A DNA stretch of 36,092 nt, taken from positions 1 to 36,092 of the forward strand of contig CALFWR010000155.1 of assembly GCA_937928555.1 (NCBI GenBank). The letters run 5' to 3'. Positions 1 to 8,482 of this stretch are shown here, one piece after another; the stretch's first letter is position 1; each line of letters begins with the position of its first letter. The position numbers and the translations under genes were made by a program. A model generated the notes under the pieces. The model was not told the DNA's origin and did no database searches. It saw only the letters and a list, made by a program, of their open reading frames with translations. This DNA is from an uncultured Pirellulaceae bacterium. GTDB lineage: Bacteria > Planctomycetota > Planctomycetia > Pirellulales > Pirellulaceae.

Positions 1-285
1 CGTCGGACGTGGCCGAGAATCTTGCCAACGCTGAAATGGTTCAAACCGGAACACCCCGTTTGCGCCGCTCCGGCAATTCCGCGTCCTTGGTCCGGCCTAC
101 TTACTGCGCACTGTTTCAGTCGGTTGGGCTTGATGTTGCGAGGTTGCGTAGGCCGGATCAAGCAAACAGGCCGATGCCGGAACGTCGGACGTGACCGAGA
201 ATCTTGCCAACGCTGAAATGGTTCAAACCGGAACACCCCGTTTGCGCCGCTCCGGCAATTCCGCGTCCTTGGTCCGGCCTACTTT
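1..285. repeat. Tandem direct repeat, about 103 bp per copy, period 182 bp
   Basis: Positions 1-103 recur almost unchanged at 183-285 (one visible difference, tGGccg versus tGAccg near the start). The spacer carries GTAGGCCGGATCAAGC, which partly mirrors the GGTCCGGCCTAC that ends each copy, so each copy could fold with the spacer. No credible gene is seen in 1-302; the short frames here merely read through the repeat. The array may continue left of the window. Confidence 0.8.
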
Positions 286-302
286 CGAGAAACCGATGCC
301 CT

Positions 303-1004
303 TTACAGCACGTCGCGGAACAGCAGCGACCCAACACGGACGATTGTGGCGCCCTCTTCGATGGCAGCTTCGAAATCGCCGCTCATGCCCATCGATAGCT
401 GTTTGAGCTGCACGTTCTCTGGCGCGTCGGCGGCGTGTTTGTCGCGCAAGTCCCGCAACAATGCGAACTCGCGGCGAGCATCGTCAGCGTCGCCCGCCAA
501 ACCGGCCATGCACATCAATCCACAAAGCCGAATCGACGAAAGCCGCGAGACTTTTTCGATCGCCGCACCAACCTGATCAGGCGCAAAACCATGCTTGGAT
601 TCTTCGCCAGAGACGTTGACTTCGATCAGGCAATCAACGACCTTGCCATCCTCGGCGGCGTGACGGGAAACGGCATCGATCAACGATTCGCGATCCAGTG
701 AATGAACCATCGACGCAAACTGCAACGTCTTTTTGACTTTGTTTCGCTGCAAGTTCCCGATCATGTGCCATTGGACGTCAAGGTCCGACATTGCGTTGGC
801 TTTTTCTTCAAGCACCTGCGGGCGGTTCTCGCCGAGGACTTTCGCGCCCGCGGCGACCAGTTGAGCCGTTACCGCAGCGTCGACGTACTTAGTGACCGCA
901 ACCAAAGTCACGTCTTCGGCACTGCGGCCGCTTTTGACCGCCGCATCAGCAATGCGACCGCGGACTTCGGCCAGGTTTCTGCTGAAAGATTCTTGCATGC
1001 TCAT
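303..1004 (-). CDS. YggS/PLPBP family pyridoxal-phosphate homeostasis protein
   Basis: 233 residues, the usual length for this family of cytosolic fold-type III PLP-binding proteins. They have no known enzyme activity and buffer PLP and amino/keto-acid pools. The N-terminal VAVTKYV segment holds the expected PLP lysine (Lys39). GENRPQ and QWHMIGNLQRNK follow in the usual order, and the C-terminal half carries LSMGMSGDFEAAIEEG and VRVGSLLF, which are family hallmarks around the phosphate-binding site. The start is the ATG at 1004; a second Met two codons later is possible, and neither has a strong ribosome-binding site. It lies 48 bases downstream of the large minus-strand gene and may share its transcript. 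Confidence 0.93.
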   Translation of the reverse strand: MSMQESFSRNLAEVRGRIADAAVKSGRSAEDVTLVAVTKYVDAAVTAQLVAAGAKVLGENRPQVLEEKANAMSDLDVQWHMIGNLQRNKVKKTLQFASMVHSLDRESLIDAVSRHAAEDGKVVDCLIEVNVSGEESKHGFAPDQVGAAIEKVSRLSSIRLCGLMCMAGLAGDADDARREFALLRDLRDKHAADAPENVQLKQLSMGMSGDFEAAIEEGATIVRVGSLLFRDVL

Positions 1005-1052
1005 TGGATCGGCAAACTCGTAAGCTGCGATGACGATGTGAAATCGCCTACC

Positions 1053-2954
1053 TTACTGAACCTGTACCAACTCGTCGACTTCCCCGTTGGCTTTGAATCG
1101 ACCGGCGAAGAAATCTCCGGCAAAGTTCTGCCCGAGAAAGGTCCGATTACCGACGCTTCCGAGCGCCCGATAGAACACCCATTGATCGCGGTCAACCTGG
1201 ACGCGAAACGCCCCGGCGGTTTCCGGGCGGACGATCTTGAGCGATTCGGCAACGGTCAACCGACGCCACGTTCGCTTCAGCCGACTTCGTTTGGGGCTCA
1301 GGTCGAAGAACATCGGAAAGTAAAGCCCGCCGCCGTGTTCGCGAAGCGTTGCCGACGCCGTCGCTGACAAAAACGTCCGCCCATCTTCAACGCGTTCAAC
1401 AAGCTTGCCCTGGCCTCGCTGGTTGGTCCATTCGGGCAGTGCCAACGGTAGCACCAGCGACTGAATTCCACCGCAGTTCAGGTACATTTCCCGAGTCCCG
1501 TTTTCAGGGACGATGTTGACGCCGGGTGCCAGCGGCAGATCCAGCGACCACTCGATTTCGCCGCTGCCGGATTTGTGAACGCCGTCAGCGACTAGCAAAA
1601 ATTTGTCTTTGCGGCCAAGCAACAGTTGCCGGTAAAACTTCAAACCCGAGGCCGTCATTTCCAGTTCCAGATAGCTGACTTTGTCGTCGTGGATCTCGCA
1701 AGTCACGTCAAAGCCAGCCGGATCAAGGATGACTTCCTGGTTGTCGTCACGCACTGAGATTTTGGACTGTCCGGAAATCAGCAGATTCTTCGCACCGATT
1801 TCAAATCGCGAATTGGGCTGCCCAAAGTCCACCGCAAGGAAAGGGCTGGCGGACTTCCAAGAGCTTTTTAGGATTGCGGACGACGCCCATTCCGAGACAC
1901 AGCAGGGATCGTTCAGGTCTGCTGCGGGCTTGGTCTTTGACCTGCCAGCCGGGACAACTTTTGCTTCCCGTGCTGCGGCCCAGCCATCGGGATCGTCGAT
2001 CGTGTTGAGCAAATCCAGGGTGAATTTCTCATCGACCTTGCCGTAAGTTTCACCGCCAAACAGCGGCAGTTTTCCCGGCCCCAACAGTCTGACGAATTGC
2101 TCCGCCAGCCATGCGGCTTGTGAGCTGGCGGTTTTGTCGAGCTTCAAACCCAACTGTTGGATGGCACTGAGCGAACGCATCCATGACGCGACAAGAGTCG
2201 GGAAAAGTTCTAGGCAGTTTCTTGCCGGCCAACCGTCAGCATCCAGATGCATTTTGAGGTTCTGCGACAGGTTCGCGGCACCAAGTTTGGCAAGCTTGCG
2301 AAAGTGTTTGACTTCCGGCAGTCGCAGGCCCAACATCAATGGCACTTCTGCTGAAAGCCACTGATTGAGCAAAACGTTTTCACCACCATCGTCTTCGTAA
2401 CGGATTCGCCCCAGCACATCGAGCGACCGGTAGATCCGTTCGAACTGCTGATCGGTTCCATGCTTGACCACGCGGCGAATCTGGTTGGCGACAAGAATCG
2501 CCGAAAAGCCACCGAGCAACCTGGCCTTTGCCACACCAGGAACTTCGACGCCAAGCTCTGTCGGGCTGGCATCGAGAAAGGTCGCCGCAACCGATTCGGA
2601 CAATGACGCGATTCCTTCGATCGATTCAGCCCGAGCCGATTTGGACTTGGGCGATGCTTCGAGAAACTTGATCAGCGGTTCTGAGTCCACGGCAAGCTGT
2701 AGCGGCAAACCCATCGTCAGACGCGGGATCATCTTTTTCCGCGACACGAATTTCTGTGAAGCGGCCGCCTGCGAAAGCGACCCGACTTTTTTGACAATAC
2801 GCGGCCACTTGTCACTGATTGAATCGGCCCACGCGTCATGCACAGGTTGCTTCCTGGCTGCGGATGGATCGGGCTTTATAGAGACCGGGGCGCTAGCGGA
2901 ATCGGGTCCGGGGGTCGGGCGGGCTACTGGATTTTCTGGATCTCGTTCGATCAT
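1053..2954 (-). CDS. Heparinase II/III-like protein
   Basis: 633 residues. The N-terminal 45 residues are Pro/Ser/Ala-rich and probably disordered, and no signal peptide is visible. The middle (about 90-330) is likely helical. The C-terminal half (about 370-600) contains beta-rich segments such as YLELEMTASGLKFYRQLLLG, LLVADGV and GEIEWSLDLPLAPG, which resemble the C-terminal beta domain of heparinase II/III-type polysaccharide lyases (compare the usual 'H.R.i.f....l.v.D.i....' pattern). I did not identify a full set of lyase catalytic residues, so activity is uncertain. It is transcribed away from the lipoprotein gene at 3128 and upstream of yggS. Confidence 0.6.
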   Translation of the reverse strand: MIERDPENPVARPTPGPDSASAPVSIKPDPSAARKQPVHDAWADSISDKWPRIVKKVGSLSQAAASQKFVSRKKMIPRLTMGLPLQLAVDSEPLIKFLEASPKSKSARAESIEGIASLSESVAATFLDASPTELGVEVPGVAKARLLGGFSAILVANQIRRVVKHGTDQQFERIYRSLDVLGRIRYEDDGGENVLLNQWLSAEVPLMLGLRLPEVKHFRKLAKLGAANLSQNLKMHLDADGWPARNCLELFPTLVASWMRSLSAIQQLGLKLDKTASSQAAWLAEQFVRLLGPGKLPLFGGETYGKVDEKFTLDLLNTIDDPDGWAAAREAKVVPAGRSKTKPAADLNDPCCVSEWASSAILKSSWKSASPFLAVDFGQPNSRFEIGAKNLLISGQSKISVRDDNQEVILDPAGFDVTCEIHDDKVSYLELEMTASGLKFYRQLLLGRKDKFLLVADGVHKSGSGEIEWSLDLPLAPGVNIVPENGTREMYLNCGGIQSLVLPLALPEWTNQRGQGKLVERVEDGRTFLSATASATLREHGGGLYFPMFFDLSPKRSRLKRTWRRLTVAESLKIVRPETAGAFRVQVDRDQWVFYRALGSVGNRTFLGQNFAGDFFAGRFKANGEVDELVQVQ

Positions 2955-3127
2955 GCCGTCTGTCTTGAGGATTGCGGTCTGGCATCATAGCACCGCCAAA
3001 ACGTAAATTCACCCGTCCATTTTGTGTCTTTTTTCAGACAATGCCTGGCCGGTAAGCGATCATGGGCTACTTCTTTTTGCGGTGCGATTCTATCCTTAAA
3101 AGGAAGTTACTTTTTCCGGGGTTCGAC

Positions 3128-4096
3128 ATGTTTGTCCGTGTGCTGCTTTTTTCTGTTTGCCTTGTTGGCCTGATCTTTGCATTGGGCTGCGATAGCGGAC
3201 CCGCAGTCGCCACTGCGGCCGACGGCGCGACGCCCCAGGACGAAGCAAAGACTCCGGGCAATCCCCCGGCAGGGAATCTGGAAAAGCCCCAAACACAGAC
3301 CCAACGACCGGTGCTTCAGGGACCAGAAACATCCACCCGGGCCAGCACCAACATTGCCGATCAAATGAAACGCGAGGCCGAAGCGTTCGAAGAGCAATCG
3401 ATCACGATTCCTTCTTCATGGAAAAGGCTCAGTGAGACCAACCACATCTGGGCCGACACAAAAACCAAAAGCGTCATCGTCCGCGGCTCGATCTGCCTTC
3501 GCGAGGGCCTCTTGGAAATGTTCGCCTGTCCTACGGAAACCAAAGACCACGAGTCGATTGTGTCCACGCATGCGTTGTCTTCCGAAGCCCACGCTGCGTT
3601 TTTGGCGATGGGCGTCAACCCGGGCAAGCCGATGGTTTGGGTGGGCAAGTACATTCCGGTCACCGGTCCGATTCTGGAAATCGAAGTTTGGTGGTCCGAA
3701 GAAGGCAAGCTTCAGAAGCGCCGCGCTCAGGAGATGATCCGCAACGTCGACACGGACAAGCCCATGCAGTCCGAGTTTGTTTTTGGCGGCAGCGAGATCT
3801 ATCAGGATCGTCACTCAAAAGAAAATCTCTACTACGGCGATTCCGGAGAATTCATCAACGTCACCAATTCGCCTTACGCCATGATTGACATCGCCATCGC
3901 GAGCACAGACGACGCCGAGCAGGGTTTGCTTTACGGCACGTTGACCGAAAAAATCCCGCCGATGAACACTAAAGTTTACGTGGTGATGACGCCAACCGGT
4001 AAAATCCGCAAGAACGACCCCGAAGCGACAAAAGAAAGCCCACAACCGTCCGAGCCACAGGAATCGAAACCGTCGCAGGACGGAAGTTCATCATAG
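3128..4096 (+). CDS. YdjY-type lipoprotein
   Basis: 322 residues from the ATG at 3128, chosen because it opens directly into a lipoprotein signal peptide (MFVRVLLFSVCLVGLIFALGC, lipidated Cys21) and is preceded by GGGG seven bases upstream; an in-frame ATG at 3062 would bury the signal. After a Pro/Thr-rich linker (about 25-90) comes the conserved region (about 95-215) with the motifs IWADTKTKSVIVRGSICLREG, LEMFACP, HESIV, HAAFLAMGVNPGKP and EIEVWW, as in YdjY-domain proteins, which are frequent in planctomycetes and of unknown function. The C-terminus is a Pro/Ser/Lys-rich tail. Predicted to be an envelope protein. Confidence 0.8.
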   Translation: MFVRVLLFSVCLVGLIFALGCDSGPAVATAADGATPQDEAKTPGNPPAGNLEKPQTQTQRPVLQGPETSTRASTNIADQMKREAEAFEEQSITIPSSWKRLSETNHIWADTKTKSVIVRGSICLREGLLEMFACPTETKDHESIVSTHALSSEAHAAFLAMGVNPGKPMVWVGKYIPVTGPILEIEVWWSEEGKLQKRRAQEMIRNVDTDKPMQSEFVFGGSEIYQDRHSKENLYYGDSGEFINVTNSPYAMIDIAIASTDDAEQGLLYGTLTEKIPPMNTKVYVVMTPTGKIRKNDPEATKESPQPSEPQESKPSQDGSSS

Positions 4097-4178
4097 AATG
4101 TCAGTTCAAGCGTGAACCTCAACGCGGCCCGGCCACTCTTGCCGAAGTCCGCGACCACCAGCCCAACCCGTCACCGCC

Positions 4179-5621
4179 GTGCAAGATCGCAAGAAAAAAG
4201 AACAGGTTAGCGAAGAAGTCGCCGTCGTTGTGCGTGTGCAATTCCCTGACGATCCGGTCGAACTTGATCCCGTCGAAGAGATCCATGGCCTGGCGGAAAC
4301 AGCCGGAGCGATCGTGATGGGTTCGATGATCCAGCGCCGCGAGAAACCCGACACCACGACGTACATCGGCAAAGGCAAGGTCGCCGAACTGAAGGAACTG
4401 GTCGAATTCCATGCCGCCGATGTGGTGCTGTTCGACAACAACCTGTCTCCGGCTCAGAATCGCAATCTTGAAAACGAACTGAAGGTCAAAGTCCTGGACC
4501 GGACCGAAGTCATCTTGGACATTTTTGCCACCCACGCCCGGACCCATGAAGCCCGCTTGGCGGTTGAACTGGCTCAGTTGGAATACGCCCTGCCGCGACT
4601 GAAGCGAATGTGGACGCACCTTTCGCGACTGAAGATGGGCGTGGGCATGCGTGGCCCGGGTGAAAAGCAACTCGAAACCGACCGCCGTTTGGTCGAAAAG
4701 CGAATTCACGATCTCAAAGACGAGCTTCACAAAGTCGAGAAACGAAAAGAACGTCAGGTGAACTCGCGCCGCGGCACAATGACGGTGTCTTTGGTGGGCT
4801 ACACCAACGCGGGCAAGAGTACTTTGATGAACGCGCTGACCAACGCGGAAGTCCTCGCAGCGGACAAACTTTTCGCGACGCTCGACACGCGGACTCGGCG
4901 CTGGCAGCTTCCCCAGTGGGGACCGATTTTGCTTTCCGACACCGTCGGGTTTATTCGCGATTTGCCGCACAGCCTGATCGCCAGCTTCAAAGCCACTCTG
5001 GAAGAAACCCGCCAAGCCGACCTGCTGCTGCACGTTGCCGACGCGAGCAACCCCAAGGTCATCGATCAGATCATTTCGGTCTACGACGTGCTTCGCGAGA
5101 TCGGTGTGGAAGAAAAAGATACCCTGCTGGTGCTGAACAAGATCGACCAGGCTCGAGAACTTCCGCACTACAACTCGTTGCTGGAACGTTACTCCAACGC
5201 CGTCGCGGTCAGCGCCAAAACGGGTGATGGCTTTGACAAACTACACACCGTCGTGGGAGACGCACTGAGCCGCTCGTTTCAGAATGTGGACATCGAAATG
5301 TCGGTCAGCAACGGCAGATTGTTGGCTTACCTTGCCGCCAAAGGCGACATTAAATCGACGCAGTATCGCGAAGACGCAATTCTGGTCCATTGCCGGATCC
5401 CACAAAAGTACCTTGGCCGGATCGACTACGACGACGCAATCATTACACCGCACAACGCGGCGGGCTGGAAAACTGACCAAGAGATTGCGGCCGAATCGCA
5501 AACGGCAACGGAATTCGATTCTGTGTCCGAAACCGAATCTGACAATCCCCTGGTGGACCCCGTTATTCCGCCCACAGAAATCGAATCGGTGGCGGACCCG
5601 ACTGAGGCAACTCAGGATTGA
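4179..5621 (+). CDS. hflX: GTPase HflX
   Basis: 480 residues. HflX is a ribosome-associated GTPase that splits stalled or heat-damaged 70S ribosomes. The N-terminal HflX domain shows TTYIGKGKVAEL and FDNNLSPAQNRNLE. A coiled linker with GMRGPGEKQLETDRR precedes the G domain, which has G1 GYTNAGKST (about 207-215), G3 DTVGFI (about 254) and G4 NKID (about 320). The start is GTG at 4179, the only reasonable start codon in this frame near the domain start; no good Shine-Dalgarno sequence is seen. The last 50 residues are an acidic Glu/Thr-rich tail absent from the E. coli protein. The stop overlaps the start of the next gene (TTGA), suggesting translational coupling. Confidence 0.95.
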   Translation: MQDRKKKEQVSEEVAVVVRVQFPDDPVELDPVEEIHGLAETAGAIVMGSMIQRREKPDTTTYIGKGKVAELKELVEFHAADVVLFDNNLSPAQNRNLENELKVKVLDRTEVILDIFATHARTHEARLAVELAQLEYALPRLKRMWTHLSRLKMGVGMRGPGEKQLETDRRLVEKRIHDLKDELHKVEKRKERQVNSRRGTMTVSLVGYTNAGKSTLMNALTNAEVLAADKLFATLDTRTRRWQLPQWGPILLSDTVGFIRDLPHSLIASFKATLEETRQADLLLHVADASNPKVIDQIISVYDVLREIGVEEKDTLLVLNKIDQARELPHYNSLLERYSNAVAVSAKTGDGFDKLHTVVGDALSRSFQNVDIEMSVSNGRLLAYLAAKGDIKSTQYREDAILVHCRIPQKYLGRIDYDDAIITPHNAAGWKTDQEIAAESQTATEFDSVSETESDNPLVDPVIPPTEIESVADPTEATQD

Positions 5622-6403
5622 AACGCGTTCTTAAAAACAAACGCGTCATCATCACGGGCGCTACCAGCGGCATCGGCCTGGCATTGGCCAACGCGCTCGC
5701 TGCCGAAAATTGTCGCTTGGTCATCAACGCAAGACGCGGCGAAATCCTTGACAGCATGGTAGACGGATTTGGCAAGGCCCGCCGCGAATGCATCGCCGTC
5801 GCAGGGGACGTTACCGATGTGACGGTCCGCAAAAAGCTGCTTGCCGCAGCCCACGATCACTTTGGCGGACTCGACATCCTGATCAACAACGCTGGCATCG
5901 GAGCGATGGGTCGGTTTGATACCGCGTCCCACGATCGGCTTCGTCAAGTCTTCGAAGTCAACTTTTTCGCGGTTGCCGATTTCATTCGCGAAAGCCTGCC
6001 GCTGCTCAAGGTTGGCGATGATTCGTTGATCGTCAACCTTAGCAGCGTCCTTGGCCATCGCGCCGTTCCGCTGAAAAGCGAGTACTGCGCGAGCAAGTTT
6101 GCGATCCACGGTTTCAGCGACGCGATCCGCGCTGAACTGGCCGGCAATGGCGTCGAACTGTTGCTGGTCAGTCCCAGCACAACCGACAGCGAGTTCTTTA
6201 ATTCGGCAATTGAGGATTCAGCGCAGAAAGACTGGAAGAAAGGCGGCGCGATGTCGCCTGAGGCTGTCGCGGCTCGAACCATTCGCGCAATGGAGAAGCG
6301 CCGCCATGAGATCATTCTGACATTCGGCGGCCGCACACTCGTTTGGCTTGATCGAATCATCCCCGGAATCGCGAATCGAATCATTGCCCGCTTCGGGCAG
6401 TAG
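5618..6403 (+). CDS. Short-chain dehydrogenase/reductase (SDR), classical type
   Basis: 261 residues. It carries the nucleotide-binding TGATSGIG (residues 13-20), NNAG (90-93), the catalytic Ser around 142-143 and YCASK (Tyr156, Lys160), so an active NAD(P)(H)-dependent oxidoreductase is expected; the substrate cannot be told. The start is taken as TTG at 5618, overlapping the hflX stop by four bases, since no ATG precedes the Rossmann motif. The C-terminal 25 residues (LTFGGRTLVWLDRIIPGIANRI) are hydrophobic/basic and could form a membrane-associating helix. Confidence 0.9.
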   Translation: MKRVLKNKRVIITGATSGIGLALANALAAENCRLVINARRGEILDSMVDGFGKARRECIAVAGDVTDVTVRKKLLAAAHDHFGGLDILINNAGIGAMGRFDTASHDRLRQVFEVNFFAVADFIRESLPLLKVGDDSLIVNLSSVLGHRAVPLKSEYCASKFAIHGFSDAIRAELAGNGVELLLVSPSTTDSEFFNSAIEDSAQKDWKKGGAMSPEAVAARTIRAMEKRRHEIILTFGGRTLVWLDRIIPGIANRIIARFGQ

Positions 6404-6732
6404 GAACTTGAGTTCACCGATCTCGATCGCAAAAGTGAGCCGACTGGCCGTGAGGCCGCAGGTCTGAATCACCATACGCCTAACGATCGCCAACAGGCCT
6501 GAATCATGCAAACCACGAATCTTTCCCAACGCTCCCTGAGGTCGCGCAACAGCTTTATCAACGTACAAGCAGGCTGTTGCTTTACCGTTCTCGCGAACCG
6601 TCCTCCCACCCGAGGCCTCACGGCCAACGGCTCACGGCCAACCGGGTCGCGAGCAATCGCAACCCTCCTATTGTCTTCGCCGATTTTTTTGGGAAACTTT
6701 TCTCTTACAAAACCATACAGAAACGAACTTCC
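6404..6732. other. Intergenic region before lysS, no gene seen
   Basis: About 330 bases without a convincing frame. It contains a short direct repeat, CTCACGGCCAAC at 6617-6628 and 6631-6642 (period 14). An A/T-richer stretch with TTTTTTGGGAAAC lies 40 bases ahead of the lysS start and may belong to its promoter or leader. No terminator hairpin is obvious after the SDR gene. Confidence 0.5.
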
Positions 6733-8295
6733 ATGGACGAACAGGAAAACAGCGGCGGCGGCATGAGCCCTGAAGAGGCCCGCCGCGCGAAACTCGCTCA
6801 AATCGAAGCCCTTGGCTTGGACCCCTGGGGCCACCGCTTCGACGACAGGCAAATGATCGCAGACGTTCGCGCACGCGCCAACGAGATCCGGTTTGCGAGC
6901 GAGGACGGCAACGAAGTCGAACTTCCGGCCGACAAAATCGCAGACGGGACGCTTGCCGACTGGCTTAAAGAGCAGGGCAAGGGAAAACTTTCCGGACCCA
7001 CCGTTCGTGTCGCCGGCCGCATCATGCTTTACCGCAAAAGCGGCAAGACTCAGTTCATCGATCTGGAAGACTGGACAGGCCGGGTCCAAATTTTCGTGAA
7101 CCAAAAACTGCTGGGCGAAGAAGCATGGGAACTGGTCAAGTGTCTGGACCTTGGTGATTTGATCGGAATCGACGGCGAGCTGCGCCGCACCAAAACGGGC
7201 GAGCTTTCGATTTTCGCGTCAAAGCTAACGTTCCTCACAAAGACGCTCGACCCGCCGCCAGACAAACACTCGGGCTTGACCGATCCGGAGATTCGACAGC
7301 GCCGCCGCTACGTGGACCTGGCTTACAACGACGGCGTCCGCGAACGATTCATGAATCGCTCAAAGATCGTGGCTTCGATTCGCAACACGCTTTTCGAAAA
7401 GCACTTTGTCGAAATCGAAGGCCCGACGCTGCACACGATTGCCGGTGGCGCTGCCGCCCGTCCGTTCAATACGCACCACAACGCGCTCGACATGCCCCTG
7501 GTGATGCGGATCGCGCTCGAACTGCACCTCAAGCGATTGATGGTCGGCGGGATGGAACGCGTTTTTGAGCTTGGTCGCGTGTATCGCAACGAAGGCATTT
7601 CGCCCAAACACAATCCCGAGTTCACCATGCTGGAGGTCTACCAGGCGTTCGGCGATTATCACTCGATGATGGATCTGACCGAAGCGGTAATTCAGAATGC
7701 GATTCAGGCTATCGGCTGCGGTTTCGTCGTGCCATGGGGCGACAAACAAATTGACTTTACTCCGCCGTTCGAGCGGAAGACTTACGACGAACTGTTCCAG
7801 ACCCACACTGGCGTTGACCCAACCGATGCCGACGCGGTCAAAGCACTCGCTGAAGAGATTGGCTTTGACACCGCAGGCAAACACCCGGACGTGATCAAGA
7901 GCGAAGTCTTTGAGGAGAAAGTCGAAGACGCGCTGAGCGGGCCGGTTTTTGTGATCGACTATCCGGCGAGCATTTGTCCGCTGACCAAACGAAAGCGTGA
8001 CAATCCCGAGGTCGCCGAGCGATTTGAGTTGTTCATCCACGGGATGGAGTTGGCCAATGCCTACACCGAACTGAACGATCCGGACTTGCAGCAGCAATTG
8101 TTCGAGACTCAACTTGAAGGCATGGCCGAAGAGGACTCGATGGCCAAAATGGATCATGACTTTGTCCGCGCCCTCCGCAACGGCATGCCGCCGGCGGGCG
8201 GTTTGGGAATCGGCATCGATCGCCTGGTGATGCTGCTGACCAATAGTAGCTCGATCCGCGACATCATCCTGTTTCCGTTACTGCGCGGCGAATAG
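6733..8295 (+). CDS. lysS: Lysyl-tRNA synthetase, class II
   Basis: 520 residues from the ATG at 6733 (MDEQENSGGGMSPEEARRAKL); the frame is open 52 codons further upstream, but that stretch looks non-coding. The N-terminal OB-fold anticodon-binding domain (about 85-180; VRVAGRIMLYRKSGKTQFIDLED) is followed by the class II core with motif 2 (GRVYRNEGISPKHNPEFTMLE) and motif 3 (GGLGIGIDRLVMLLT). It charges tRNA-Lys in the cytosol. Length and motif order are those of bacterial LysS. A large inverted repeat follows 12 bases after the stop. Confidence 0.97.
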   Translation: MDEQENSGGGMSPEEARRAKLAQIEALGLDPWGHRFDDRQMIADVRARANEIRFASEDGNEVELPADKIADGTLADWLKEQGKGKLSGPTVRVAGRIMLYRKSGKTQFIDLEDWTGRVQIFVNQKLLGEEAWELVKCLDLGDLIGIDGELRRTKTGELSIFASKLTFLTKTLDPPPDKHSGLTDPEIRQRRRYVDLAYNDGVRERFMNRSKIVASIRNTLFEKHFVEIEGPTLHTIAGGAAARPFNTHHNALDMPLVMRIALELHLKRLMVGGMERVFELGRVYRNEGISPKHNPEFTMLEVYQAFGDYHSMMDLTEAVIQNAIQAIGCGFVVPWGDKQIDFTPPFERKTYDELFQTHTGVDPTDADAVKALAEEIGFDTAGKHPDVIKSEVFEEKVEDALSGPVFVIDYPASICPLTKRKRDNPEVAERFELFIHGMELANAYTELNDPDLQQQLFETQLEGMAEEDSMAKMDHDFVRALRNGMPPAGGLGIGIDRLVMLLTNSSSIRDIILFPLLRGE

Positions 8296-8306
8296 AGCTA
8301 GCACAT

Positions 8307-8412
8307 AGTAGTAGGCACACTCCGTGTGCCGTCGTAAACCACAGCGAGTTCGACGGGATACCGCGCTTGACGAGATACCGCGCTTGACGGCACACGGAGT
8401 GTGCCTACTACT
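8307..8412. repeat. 27-bp perfect inverted repeat with internal direct repeat
   Basis: Arms at 8307-8333 and 8386-8412 are exact reverse complements (AGTAGTAGGCACACTCCG onward). Each arm holds its own small palindrome, GGCACACtccGTGTGCC. The 52-base loop contains GATACCGCGCTTGAC twice (8357-8371 and 8373-8387). It sits between lysS and the ABC permease gene and looks like a dispersed REP/MITE-type element; it could also act as a transcript hairpin. Confidence 0.85.
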
Positions 8413-8482
8413 TTGCCTTTGGCCATTGCGGCTGACTTTGCTACCATCCACCGGTTCCCCCAGAAAATGCCAAGGATGGCAA

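Noticed and set aside
702-1367. Plus-strand 221-codon frame opposite yggS and the heparinase-like gene
   Set aside because: It spans two real genes and their gap on the other strand, with no recognisable domain.
7360-8157. Long antisense frame within lysS
   Set aside because: It lies opposite a well-conserved synthetase; composition reflects the GC-rich third positions of the real gene. The same applies to long antisense frames in hflX (4119-5168), the permease gene (8441-9490) and leuA (24583-25533).
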